From the NCBI RefSeq assembly GCF_022024235.1, contig NZ_CP091800.1:734001-798000 (forward strand): a stretch of 64,000 nt of DNA, given 5' to 3'. The position numbers and the translations under genes are program-made. A model generated the notes under the pieces. It saw only the letters and a list, made by a program, of their open reading frames with translations. It was not told where the DNA came from and did no database searches. Numbering within the stretch: position 1 is the first letter of the stretch; the number at the start of each line of letters is the position of its first letter. This document shows positions 42,687-50,543 of the stretch, one piece after another. This stretch comes from Segatella baroniae B14 (GTDB taxonomy: Bacteria > Bacteroidota > Bacteroidia > Bacteroidales > Bacteroidaceae).

Positions 42687-44214
42687 TTATTATTTTTCTA
42701 AATTCTGCTTCGCGAAGTTTCACTTCTTCGTAAGCAGCCTTGAACTCTGCCAGTACCTCGGTATAAGGCTTGATAGCCTCACGGTGGTACTGTACGTATT
42801 TATTGGGCGATAGGTCATAACCCTTTGCTGCAATATCGTCGAGTGTTACCACCTGTGAGAAGTCTTCCACGTTCTCATAGTTGACATATAACTCGAATAA
42901 TCGGTCAACATCCTTCTGTTCCAATATGTTTTGAGCTCGTTTCGGAGTCAGAATCTTGGTGCCGTCTATCATCAGGATACGCGCACTATGTGCAGCGGGC
43001 TTCATCTTGCGAATAATCAGGAAGCATGGTGAAAGGCCTGTTCCATAGAAGAGCTTATCACCAAGGGTAACAACAGCCTCTACCATATCACTTTTCACCA
43101 ACTTTTCACGGATGTGTCCTTCTTCTTTGCCTCGAAAGAGTACTCCCTGCGGCATTACCACAGCCATGCGTCCCTTGCCTGGAGCCATCGATGCTATCAT
43201 ATGCTGAATCCATGCATAGTCACCGCACGAGTCGCTGGGCGTTCCCCAGATGTTACGACCATACTTGTCTGATGACCATTCCACCGAGCCCCATTTCTTC
43301 AACGAGAATGGGGGATTGGCTATCACACAGTCGAACTTTGCAACCTCTCCACCTTGCAAGATTTTCGGATTGCGGAGAGTGTCACCCTGCATAATGTTGA
43401 AGTCGCTTGCGCCATGAAGGAAAAGGTTCATCTTGGCAATAGCCGAGTTAACCACATTCTTCTCCTGACCGAAGATGTTTCCACAACAGAGGTTACTATG
43501 ATTCATGTGATGTACGGCCTCAATAAGCATACCACCAGAACCGCAAGCAGGGTCATAGACACTTTCACCAGGTTGAGGATCGAGGATGCGTACAAGTAAC
43601 TGTACTACAGAACGAGGAGTATAGAACTCACCAGCCTTTGCCTTTGAGTCATCAGCAAATTTCTTCAGCAAGATTTCGTAGGCATCGCCCATTAGGTCGG
43701 TAGGATAGTCATTGTTTCCAAGTTTCCTTGTACTCAGATGTTCTATCAGGTCACGTATCTTTCCGTCTGAAAGGTTCTTCTTGTCCGTCCATTTCTGAGC
43801 ACTGAACATACTAAGCACACCATAAAGCGTATCAGGGTTGGCTAACTCTATACCACGCATAGCACCAACGATGGCCGCGCCAAGATTCTCGCTACGTTCA
43901 CGTACATCCTTCCAATGACAACCATCAGGAATAACAAAGCGATGCTGTTCTGGTAATGTCGCATATTCCATGTCGCCACCACTTTCTTCCAAAGCCGCCT
44001 CAGTCTCTTCATCGTACACGTCAGAGATACGCTTGTAATAGAGAATAGGCGTTATATAGTCCTTGAAGTTGTCCTGACTCACAGGTCCTCGTATGATATT
44101 GCACGCCTCAAACAAGAAGTTGTACAAATTCTGCACACCTTCCAGTTTCAGCTCCTGTGGTGTCTTCGGAGCATCAAACAAATCAGAAGACTTCTTTTTT
44201 GCTTTTTTTGCCAT
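42679..44214 (-). CDS. hsdM1: Type I DNA methyltransferase subunit M, first copy
   Basis: ATG at 44214 (511 residues; an in-frame ATG at 44238 adds eight) begins with a Lys-rich stretch, M-A-K-K-A-K-K-K. Motif I is Y-D-P-A-C-G-S-G-G-M (about 220-229) and motif IV is N-P-P-F (about 300-303), both intact. Two different intact HsdM proteins with only one complete HsdS are unusual. They may form a mixed complex or each serve a different S subunit. The stop overlaps the DUF1016 start by 8 bp. Confidence 0.92.
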   Translation of the reverse strand: MAKKAKKKSSDLFDAPKTPQELKLEGVQNLYNFLFEACNIIRGPVSQDNFKDYITPILYYKRISDVYDEETEAALEESGGDMEYATLPEQHRFVIPDGCHWKDVRERSENLGAAIVGAMRGIELANPDTLYGVLSMFSAQKWTDKKNLSDGKIRDLIEHLSTRKLGNNDYPTDLMGDAYEILLKKFADDSKAKAGEFYTPRSVVQLLVRILDPQPGESVYDPACGSGGMLIEAVHHMNHSNLCCGNIFGQEKNVVNSAIAKMNLFLHGASDFNIMQGDTLRNPKILQGGEVAKFDCVIANPPFSLKKWGSVEWSSDKYGRNIWGTPSDSCGDYAWIQHMIASMAPGKGRMAVVMPQGVLFRGKEEGHIREKLVKSDMVEAVVTLGDKLFYGTGLSPCFLIIRKMKPAAHSARILMIDGTKILTPKRAQNILEQKDVDRLFELYVNYENVEDFSQVVTLDDIAAKGYDLSPNKYVQYHREAIKPYTEVLAEFKAAYEEVKLREAEFRKIINA

Positions 44215-44284
44215 ATCTTGTTTTCTTTTCGTTTGCAAATTTACCTATAATAGGTTCAATAGATGTGAATCAATCAGGAAAACT

Positions 44285-45457
44285 TTATAATTTATCAAAT
44301 TTAGCGAAGTAGGGATACTTCATTTTGCTCTCTCGCGTATTCAGCTGCGCATCTTTCAGTCGCATTTTTCTTCCTGGTATCCATTCTCTGATAGCAACCA
44401 TACACTCTTCACAATGCCAGACACCATCTTCATCTTCTTCTGGCTCCAATTCACGACCGTTGTAAGATGCAGCATCCTTGGGAAGTTCTTTGCAAAAGAA
44501 CAAGTTGATCTCTTTGTCGTTATGCTTAGAAATATAATCGGCCATCCATGTGATGACTTCACATATTTGCATGGTCAGCCCGAAAATGATATATCTAGAT
44601 TTCTTTGAGTGGAAGATGGCCTCAATCTTTTTCTGATCATCAGCAGACAGCTCAACAGTATGAGAATGCGTATTACCGAAATCAAGAATGGAGCGGATAA
44701 AGGACTCGATATAGTCAGGAATAACTCTTTCTCCAGGCTCTCCATATCTTACTCCTGCTTTATCTGCATTCTTGCCAGCCAAGTACAAAGAGCATTGATT
44801 CAGGTTAACGTTTGTTCCCTGCATACATTTGTCCGGAATAAGTCCAACTTTATTGCAGGACCTAAAAATATATTCCAGGACCTGCCGAAGTTGGTTGAAA
44901 TGATGCACAGGTCTGAAACTAGGGTCATTAGCAGGGAAGTGCATCGGGACCAAAATATCAGTGAGGATGTACTCGGTGGCTGGAAGTATTTCTAAAGTTT
45001 TCAACGCTTCAAACATATCCCTATACAGGGTGTGAACTTGTGTAATGTCAGAATTCTCTATGGCCTTGGTGATGTCATCAATAAGTTTCACGTCATCTTT
45101 TCCCTTCTCATAATAATCACCATAAGACTCTTTGAAGTCCTCACTTGACAATAATCCCGGTTGGCCAGTTGAGATAAAGTAGGGAATGTTCTTTTTCAAC
45201 TTTAACTCATCCAGCCTTTGTTTTGCTTTTGCTAATCCTTTAAGACTAGCTCTTTCGTTTTCACTTTCATCAAACATCTTTGCATCAAGAAGTACTGCAT
45301 CCCATCTGTCGAGATCCTTTTCTAATGCTTCAATGCCTGCTTTTCTTGTGCGGAAGGGTACAAGAAGCAAGTCATGGAATTCTTTGCATTCGTCTTGGAA
45401 TGCTTTCATCTTATCCCATTCGTCGTCAATCCAAAGTATGTTATACATTTTGTCCAT
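44285..45457 (-). CDS. Response-regulator receiver protein paired with the kinase-methylase
   Basis: ATG at 45457 gives 390 residues and overlaps the kinase gene by 17 bp. Residues 1-125 form a receiver domain: acidic pair Asp11-Asp12 (I-L-W-I-D-D-E), phospho-acceptor Asp58 (V-L-L-D-A-K), Ser96/Thr97 (F-I-S-T-G) and Lys118 or Lys120. Residues ~130-390 form a helical domain with a late C-x2-C pair (W-H-C-E-E-C-M) that I do not recognise; there is no obvious HTH. It is therefore not a standard transcription factor and may act on the restriction complex directly. The partner kinase is encoded just upstream. Confidence 0.8.
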   Translation of the reverse strand: MDKMYNILWIDDEWDKMKAFQDECKEFHDLLLVPFRTRKAGIEALEKDLDRWDAVLLDAKMFDESENERASLKGLAKAKQRLDELKLKKNIPYFISTGQPGLLSSEDFKESYGDYYEKGKDDVKLIDDITKAIENSDITQVHTLYRDMFEALKTLEILPATEYILTDILVPMHFPANDPSFRPVHHFNQLRQVLEYIFRSCNKVGLIPDKCMQGTNVNLNQCSLYLAGKNADKAGVRYGEPGERVIPDYIESFIRSILDFGNTHSHTVELSADDQKKIEAIFHSKKSRYIIFGLTMQICEVITWMADYISKHNDKEINLFFCKELPKDAASYNGRELEPEEDEDGVWHCEECMVAIREWIPGRKMRLKDAQLNTRESKMKYPYFAKFDKL

Positions 45458-48035
45458 TGCTTTTTGAAATTGGTAACAAGATTCTAACCACCGTATTCTC
45501 ACCATCCATGAAGATGTCATAGTCTCCTTTGTAGTGTTCTACGATGGATTTTACTATATGACCACCTTGTCCTGTTCTGCCAGTAACACCAGCCTTTTCT
45601 CCTAACAAGCCATAGCTTTTTTTGTCCATGCCAGACGGTAAAGGAATACCATTGTTTGAGAAATCTATCTGGAACATATCCCTCTCAGGGTCAACTGTGA
45701 GGGTAATGTCGATACAGTAATCTATTTTCTCTGCATCAATGAAGCCATGTTGCACGGCATTGTCAATAATGTTGTGAACTACTCTGTCTAAATCCAGAGG
45801 TGCTATTTCAACAAACAGCTTTACAGGCTCAATAGACTTTGAAATTTCAGCCTCGAAGGATATAAAACCATTCAACATCGAGAAATTCTTTTTCTTGATG
45901 TCGTGCGCTGGCAATCCATAAGCCTTAAGAGCATTGTCATCGCAGTAATACTCTACGCTAAAAGCTGATGACCTATCGTCGTATTTTCTTGCCAATTGGC
46001 GAAGGAAAGCATCGATATTCACGACTTCAGGTGTGCCAAATTTATTTTCTTGGCTGAACACATCCACCAAAGCAGACAAACCATTGAAAGCATCATCAAA
46101 TTGCGAGAAAAGGTTTGCCATCTTCGATTGCAACTCTGGAGAGCCATACTTACCGATATAGCCACGAATGGAGCGAGATACAGACCCCAGTTCACGCATA
46201 TAAGGCATCATATCGTGCTTTCTTGTTCGCACGGTGTTGATGTATTCGGCCTTCATCGACTCAATGAGACTTTGAAGTCCAAACTCTTTAGCCTTTGCCA
46301 ATTTAGCATTGTTGGCTGCCTCCTTGTAAAGGTTGTTTTGTTCTTCAAAACTCCTTTGCAGTCCAACGGAAGGGACGGCAATTCTCATTCCCAATAAATC
46401 TCTTCGTCTGATACGTGGAATGACATTTCCTGCTGCCTGAACAAACCTCCTGGAAATCTCTAGGCAAAGGTATGTCGGAGAAACCCAACCTTGTGTAATC
46501 CTACAAGCCCAAAGATTAGGATGCAAGAATAACGGCTTTTCTGGTGAAGCCTCGCAAAATGTGGGTCTCAAAAGCCGGATAGATGATAGAAGTATCACAG
46601 GTTCTGTAATCTTTGTAGCGTGTGCCAAATTGCGTGATGTCTCGAAGAAATCCACTGTACGAACACAATCCTCTCCTTCAGGAGCCAAGTCTGCGATTTG
46701 TGCAAGATGCCCGCTCTTCTCTTCAAAGTGACGCTCACCTCTGATAAGTTCGACCACATCCCCTAATGAGATGACTTCGTATCCTTCCGGGAAAGACTCT
46801 CTAATAGGATTGAGATATTTTTCTACGCTCCAGATGTAATCGCCATGCCTGATGTCGTCTTGTGTAACAAAGACGCAATTGTCATGTTTAGGATTGTTGA
46901 GACAATTTACAACAGCTTCTACATCAAGAATCGGTTTTTTCTTGTCACCCTTGTTGAATTCAGAGGCATCAAGCATTTTGATTGGTGCATTTTTATCTCT
47001 GCCCTTTTTTAAAAGGACGGCCACAAGGGAAATTGATGTGTATGGGCGCATCAGGTTTGCAGGCAAAGAAATTACCGCATCGAGATAGTTTTTCTCCGTG
47101 AGTTCATGGCGAATCTCTCTTGCGCGTCTAGAATCAAACAGAACAGATGGTACAACAAATGTAAACAGCACGCCATTATCATTTGTTAGGCTTTCAAAGT
47201 TCTTCAGGCAAAAACATTCTGAACGAATCGGACGGTTTTCGTCCTTCACCGATATTGGTACTCCGATAGGTGGAGTAGAGACAATTATATCATACGATAT
47301 TTTAGACCAATCTCGAACGTCTCCCGGAATACAAGAAGCCTTGTCTTGAATACCTGCGAGGTGTGTTCTAAAGATACTAATGTCTGCAATGAAAGGATCA
47401 CGCTCCACTCCTGTGAAGGATGCGTATTCTTTCATTGCCGTAGCAAATGACATAAGCCCAGAAAATGGGTTATAAATGTCTTTACCTCTCGATTCAACCA
47501 ATGCAGAAGCCAACTCTGCAAATTCGACAGGTTGTGTGAATTGACCCGCAGAGTGATTAGACGAGAACTTCGATAAAGCAATATCTAAAACCTGGAGATA
47601 GTATAAATCACCCTCCTGATATTTTAAAATAGTTTCGACAAACTCAAAGATATATGCAGGCTCTCCAGACATTCTGTCTAAGAGGGAAAGGTACTTTGAA
47701 ATAGTGTCAGCTAATGAGTCGTCTTTTGGGTAGTCAGATACAATTGCTTTATTGGAAATACCAAGAGATTTCCATTCGACGTAGTGACGTTTGCTTGTTA
47801 TCTCCATATAAGATAAGTCCATCAAGGAGATAATGTCTGTAGAATCCTTTTGGACATTTGTCTGTATTGAGACATAGCCCTTCTTCATTAGATAGAGAAG
47901 GGCTGCTATCAGTCCAATAACAGGATATTCATTTGGAATTTCTATTCTTGACCAAAAGGCAGAAAAGAATTTCCAAATGGCTTCAGTAACACTATTTCTT
48001 GTTTGCTCACTCATGTTCCAATTCGTCATATGCAC
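45441..48035 (-). CDS. Fusion of degenerate HsdM-like methylase, HsdS-like segment and histidine kinase
   Basis: This is an 864-residue protein (Met3 and Met8 are alternative starts). Residues ~140-400 follow the HsdM fold: motif I reads Y-N-P-F-S-G-L-M-S-F (188-197) and motif IV reads S-T-P-P-I (253-257) instead of N-P-P-F/Y, so catalysis is doubtful. Residues ~415-575 look like one HsdS half with its conserved helix (Y-E-V-I-S-L-G-D-V-V-E-L ... I-P-R-I-R-R-R-D-L-L). Residues ~600-860 are a histidine kinase: H-box R-K-H-D-M-M-P-Y (His607), N-box N-I-I-D-N-A-V-Q-H-G (755-764), G1 S-N-N-G (793-796) and G2 G-Q-G-G (822-825). No membrane segment. It likely binds DNA and signals to the receiver protein. 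Confidence 0.8.
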   Translation of the reverse strand: MHMTNWNMSEQTRNSVTEAIWKFFSAFWSRIEIPNEYPVIGLIAALLYLMKKGYVSIQTNVQKDSTDIISLMDLSYMEITSKRHYVEWKSLGISNKAIVSDYPKDDSLADTISKYLSLLDRMSGEPAYIFEFVETILKYQEGDLYYLQVLDIALSKFSSNHSAGQFTQPVEFAELASALVESRGKDIYNPFSGLMSFATAMKEYASFTGVERDPFIADISIFRTHLAGIQDKASCIPGDVRDWSKISYDIIVSTPPIGVPISVKDENRPIRSECFCLKNFESLTNDNGVLFTFVVPSVLFDSRRAREIRHELTEKNYLDAVISLPANLMRPYTSISLVAVLLKKGRDKNAPIKMLDASEFNKGDKKKPILDVEAVVNCLNNPKHDNCVFVTQDDIRHGDYIWSVEKYLNPIRESFPEGYEVISLGDVVELIRGERHFEEKSGHLAQIADLAPEGEDCVRTVDFFETSRNLAHATKITEPVILLSSIRLLRPTFCEASPEKPLFLHPNLWACRITQGWVSPTYLCLEISRRFVQAAGNVIPRIRRRDLLGMRIAVPSVGLQRSFEEQNNLYKEAANNAKLAKAKEFGLQSLIESMKAEYINTVRTRKHDMMPYMRELGSVSRSIRGYIGKYGSPELQSKMANLFSQFDDAFNGLSALVDVFSQENKFGTPEVVNIDAFLRQLARKYDDRSSAFSVEYYCDDNALKAYGLPAHDIKKKNFSMLNGFISFEAEISKSIEPVKLFVEIAPLDLDRVVHNIIDNAVQHGFIDAEKIDYCIDITLTVDPERDMFQIDFSNNGIPLPSGMDKKSYGLLGEKAGVTGRTGQGGHIVKSIVEHYKGDYDIFMDGENTVVRILLPISKSNGQNV

Positions 48036-48068
48036 AAAGTTGAAAGGTTAGACATTCATTTTCGGCTG

Positions 48069-48076
48069 CAAAATTA
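48069..48076 (-). promoter_or_regulatory. Possible internal promoter of the kinase-methylase
   Basis: TAATTTTG on the minus strand fits TAnnTTTG, 34 bp upstream of the ATG, inside the 68-bp gap after the WYL gene. It would let the kinase gene be transcribed separately from its regulators. Confidence 0.45.
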
Positions 48077-48103
48077 CTGTCTATATATTCAATCTATCTG
48101 AAC

Positions 48104-49099
48104 CTATTTGTATTTTTCGATGTTTTTTTTAATTCTTGCTAAAATTTTCTCTCTCAGTGAAGCTGGAGATAGTATTTCAAATCGTTCTCCGAAGGAAAGA
48201 AGCAACTGTTCCAACTCGAAGTTCGGTATCACCTCAATAGCTATTACGGCGCTACCATCTTCATTCTCTTCAATCACTGTCTGTGATCTGTGAAGAGGCT
48301 TAGAGAGAGTGTAGGGAAGTTGCTCTTTATCTACCCATATCTTAACAGTCTGGGGAAATTCATTAGACTTGACACTAACACCAACTACATTATCGAAGTA
48401 ATGTGAGAAATCAATATCTGTATTGGGAATGAATTTGGCTGAAGACTTCCCCACAGCCTCAATACGGTCAAGTGCATATATAGACAAGTCCTTGTACTCG
48501 TTATTAAGGGCGAAGAGGAACCACCTCTGATTGTACTCTTTCAAATAGTAAGGATGAACGACGCCATCAATCACCTTATTACTCCTATAGGTATAGTACT
48601 TAATCTTGATGGCTTTCTTTTCTGCAATGGCATTGAACAGTGGCGTAAAGAACGACATACCTTTAAGTTCCTTGTTCTCATCAAAACCAATAACTGGCTC
48701 TGGACTGGCACTGACTGTTTCTTGCATATGGGCACTCATCTCTTCTACCCACTCAAAGCCTGGCATCCCCTCGAAACGGCGAAGCATGGAAACGGACTGA
48801 GTAAGTTGGGCTATCTCTTCTTCATTCAGCGGTGTGTTGAAAATAGAGAAGTGGGGGTCTTCATAACGATACCTGATTTCACGGCCACTTCGAATCTGTT
48901 CCACCACAATATGCCAACGGTTCTCAATGGATAAGATATCGTTACGAATGGTGTTCAGAGCACTGATGGGCAGTTCTCCGCGACGTTCTAAGGCATCGTT
49001 GCACTTGTCAAATATCTCCTGAGTGGAATAGCCCCTTCTACTTTGGAGACACCTGTCAATTATACTTTCTCTGAATGATCCGTTTTTTACGTTTGCCAT
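48104..49099 (-). CDS. WYL-domain transcriptional regulator
   Basis: This 331-residue protein has an N-terminal winged helix (residues ~8-75, R-G-Y-S-T-Q-E-I-F-D-K-C ... I-R-N-D-I) and a WYL domain (~140-235, with P-Y-Y-L-K-E-Y-N-Q-R-W-F-L-F-A-L) plus a C-terminal WCX region. WYL proteins such as BrxR and CapW repress phage-defence operons and respond to nucleic-acid or nucleotide ligands. Its ATG overlaps the upstream XRE stop by one base (TAATG). It is the probable master regulator of the 19-kb operon. Confidence 0.9.
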   Translation of the reverse strand: MANVKNGSFRESIIDRCLQSRRGYSTQEIFDKCNDALERRGELPISALNTIRNDILSIENRWHIVVEQIRSGREIRYRYEDPHFSIFNTPLNEEEIAQLTQSVSMLRRFEGMPGFEWVEEMSAHMQETVSASPEPVIGFDENKELKGMSFFTPLFNAIAEKKAIKIKYYTYRSNKVIDGVVHPYYLKEYNQRWFLFALNNEYKDLSIYALDRIEAVGKSSAKFIPNTDIDFSHYFDNVVGVSVKSNEFPQTVKIWVDKEQLPYTLSKPLHRSQTVIEENEDGSAVIAIEVIPNFELEQLLLSFGERFEILSPASLREKILARIKKNIEKYK

Positions 49100-49305
49100 T
49101 ATTCTAAAGGACGTACTAGTTCGTTTACATTTACTTCCAGTACTTTTGCTATTAGCAATAGCATCTCCAAATTAGGTTGCGTTGTATTTGTAACCCACTT
49201 GGAAATGGTAGCTTGGTCTTTACCTAATTGCTCAGCCAGCCATTTATTACTCTTATCTTTTTCAGCTAAAACGACCTTGATTCGGTTGAGATGCTTACTA
49301 TCCAT
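49099..49305 (-). CDS. XRE-family HTH regulator
   Basis: ATG at 49305 gives 68 residues; the longer ATG at 49335 coincides with the -7 box (49333-49340) and is excluded. It is a single Cro/C1 helix-turn-helix (K-W-L-A-E-Q-L-G-K-D-Q-A-T-I-S-K-W). It is the first gene of the defence operon and overlaps the WYL gene by one base, so both regulators are made together. It may act as a control protein that delays restriction. Confidence 0.85.
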   Translation of the reverse strand: MDSKHLNRIKVVLAEKDKSNKWLAEQLGKDQATISKWVTNTTQPNLEMLLLIAKVLEVNVNELVRPLE

Positions 49306-49332
49306 ACTATATATATAATGTATATTCGAGTA

Positions 49333-49340
49333 CAAAGGTA
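49333..49340 (-). promoter_or_regulatory. -7 element of the defence operon
   Basis: TACCTTTG on the minus strand, 27 bp upstream of the XRE ATG. I find no good -33 element at 19-22 nt, which may mean that it needs an activator. Confidence 0.6.
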
Positions 49341-49569
49341 CTGTTTTTTTGCCATATATGTTCTTTTATGGATAAAAATGAACAAAATCTGCAAAATATT
49401 TGAAGAAAACGCAAAAATGGCAACTTAGAAATGCAATAATCATGGGGAAATATGCTTTTTTAGCGAAAACATTTCTTGAACTCACAAAAAAATTACTCTA
49501 CATTTCAGAAGGTTACGAAGGGTCACTTTTGCTCCAAAAAGGTCACCTGAAGGTCACCGACAAAAGAAA

Positions 49570-49598
49570 AAGCACTTGCGAGAAACTCGTAAGTGCTT
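49570..49598. terminator. Terminator beside the tRNA-Met fragment
   Basis: The stem AAGCACTT/AAGTGCTT continues inward as CGAG/CTCG with an AAA loop. A-rich and T-rich flanks allow function on either strand. The stretch 49341-49569 shows no convincing gene. Confidence 0.7.
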
Positions 49599-49610
49599 GA
49601 TTTTTAGTGT

Positions 49611-49651
49611 GGACCAGCCAGGGCTTGAACCTAGGACCTCCAGATTATGAG
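49611..49651 (-). other. 3' half of tRNA-Met(CAU), attachment-site remnant
   Basis: On the minus strand this 41-bp piece reads from the anticodon loop (CTCATAATC) through the variable and T arms (GGTTCAAGCC) to the acceptor strand (CTGGTCC). The 5' half is absent: bases above 49651 do not pair with the anticodon stem. Such 3' fragments are left at the far end of elements that integrated into a tRNA gene. Confidence 0.75.
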
Positions 49652-49788
49652 ACCAATATAATGATATTCCGTGATAGTCTATAATTTGTAACTATACTGA
49701 TGGTCAAAGAGTTATATCTTTGCGATTTTCACTGAAACTCACAAAATACCCCTAACTGAAATAGTTTGTTTACGCATTGTTTACGCAA

Positions 49789-49870
49789 ATGGTCTCCAGA
49801 CTAATAGTCTATAGTTATAAGTGGCGACTATCATTCATGCTTTAATTCCACAAATGACCGAATAAAATTG
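49789..49870 (+). repeat. 82-bp island-border repeat (copy 2)
   Basis: It begins AATGGTCTCCAG and ends in the 34-bp core shared with 29597-29630. The 83-bp stretch 58601-58683 is clearly homologous along its whole length. Two copies of TTTACGCA lie just before it (about 49771-49788). The remainder of 49652-50004 contains an orphan TATCTTTG box near 49713 and no gene. Confidence 0.75.
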
Positions 49871-50004
49871 ACATTAATCACCGAAAAGAACGTAAAACTA
49901 TAGTAGAAAGCATATAAAAATGTTAAATGTCACACTTTTTATATCAGAACGCATGTAATTTGCAAATAATATTGTAATATTGCATTCGAAAGAATATAAT
50001 TTGT

Positions 50005-50208
50005 ATGGAAAAGACAAAGTTATCGAAGGTGGTTAAGGATTTGCGCAAGGAATATGGCCTTACGCAAGAAGATCTGGCTATGAAGTCTGGCGTAGGCTTG
50101 TGCTTTGTACGCAATCTGGAACAGGGAAAGCCGACACTAAGAATGGATAAGGTCAACCAGCTACTTGATTTGTTTAACTACGAACTTACAGCAACTAAAA
50201 AGCAATGA
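50005..50208 (+). CDS. hipB: HipB-like HTH antitoxin
   Basis: This 67-residue XRE protein (V-V-K-D-L-R-K-E-Y-G-L-T-Q-E-D-L-A then F-V-R-N-L-E-Q-G-K-P) matches the short HipB form found before HipA-type genes. It should bind the operon promoter. Its stop overlaps the next gene by 4 bp (ATGA). It is the first gene of a HipBST-type operon. Confidence 0.85.
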   Translation: MEKTKLSKVVKDLRKEYGLTQEDLAMKSGVGLCFVRNLEQGKPTLRMDKVNQLLDLFNYELTATKKQ

Positions 50209-50543
50209 GACAAGCTGAGATTTATCGAAAGGATGTCCTTGCTGGCATCTTGACAGAAGATGGTGGAGAATACCGTTTCTGTTATGATGAAGCGTACCTC
50301 AAACGTAGAGATGCGCAACCTGTAAGTCTGACACTCCCATTACAAGCGGAGACATTCGTAAGTCCTATACTATTCCCGTTCTTTGACGGGTTGATACCTG
50401 AAGGATGGCTGCTTGATGTGGCACTTCGCAATACCGACATTAGTATTCTTGACCGGATGTCACTATTATTGTTATGCTGTAAGGAGTGTATCGGTTCTGT
50501 CAGTGTAGTTCCTATAAATAAGGAAGGAGGTGACAATGTGTAA
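50205..50543 (+). CDS. hipS: HipS-like protein (HipA N-subdomain 1 as a separate gene)
   Basis: This 112-residue protein corresponds to the N-terminal subdomain of HipA (Couple_hipA): A-G-I-L-T-E-D, Y-L-K-R-R-D-A-Q-P-V-S-L-T-L-P and F-P-F-F-D-G-L-I-P-E-G-W. In the tripartite HipBST system this piece, HipS, is the antitoxin that blocks the kinase. It overlaps HipB by 4 bp and the kinase by 14 bp, so the three genes are tightly coupled. Confidence 0.8.
   Translation: MRQAEIYRKDVLAGILTEDGGEYRFCYDEAYLKRRDAQPVSLTLPLQAETFVSPILFPFFDGLIPEGWLLDVALRNTDISILDRMSLLLLCCKECIGSVSVVPINKEGGDNV

Noticed and set aside
49400..49600. 66-codon frame before the tRNA fragment
   Set aside because: Composition is AT-driven, no homology pattern is visible, and its end lies inside the terminator hairpin.
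49611..49651. Complete tRNA gene
   Set aside because: The D arm, the 5' acceptor strand and half of the anticodon stem are missing.
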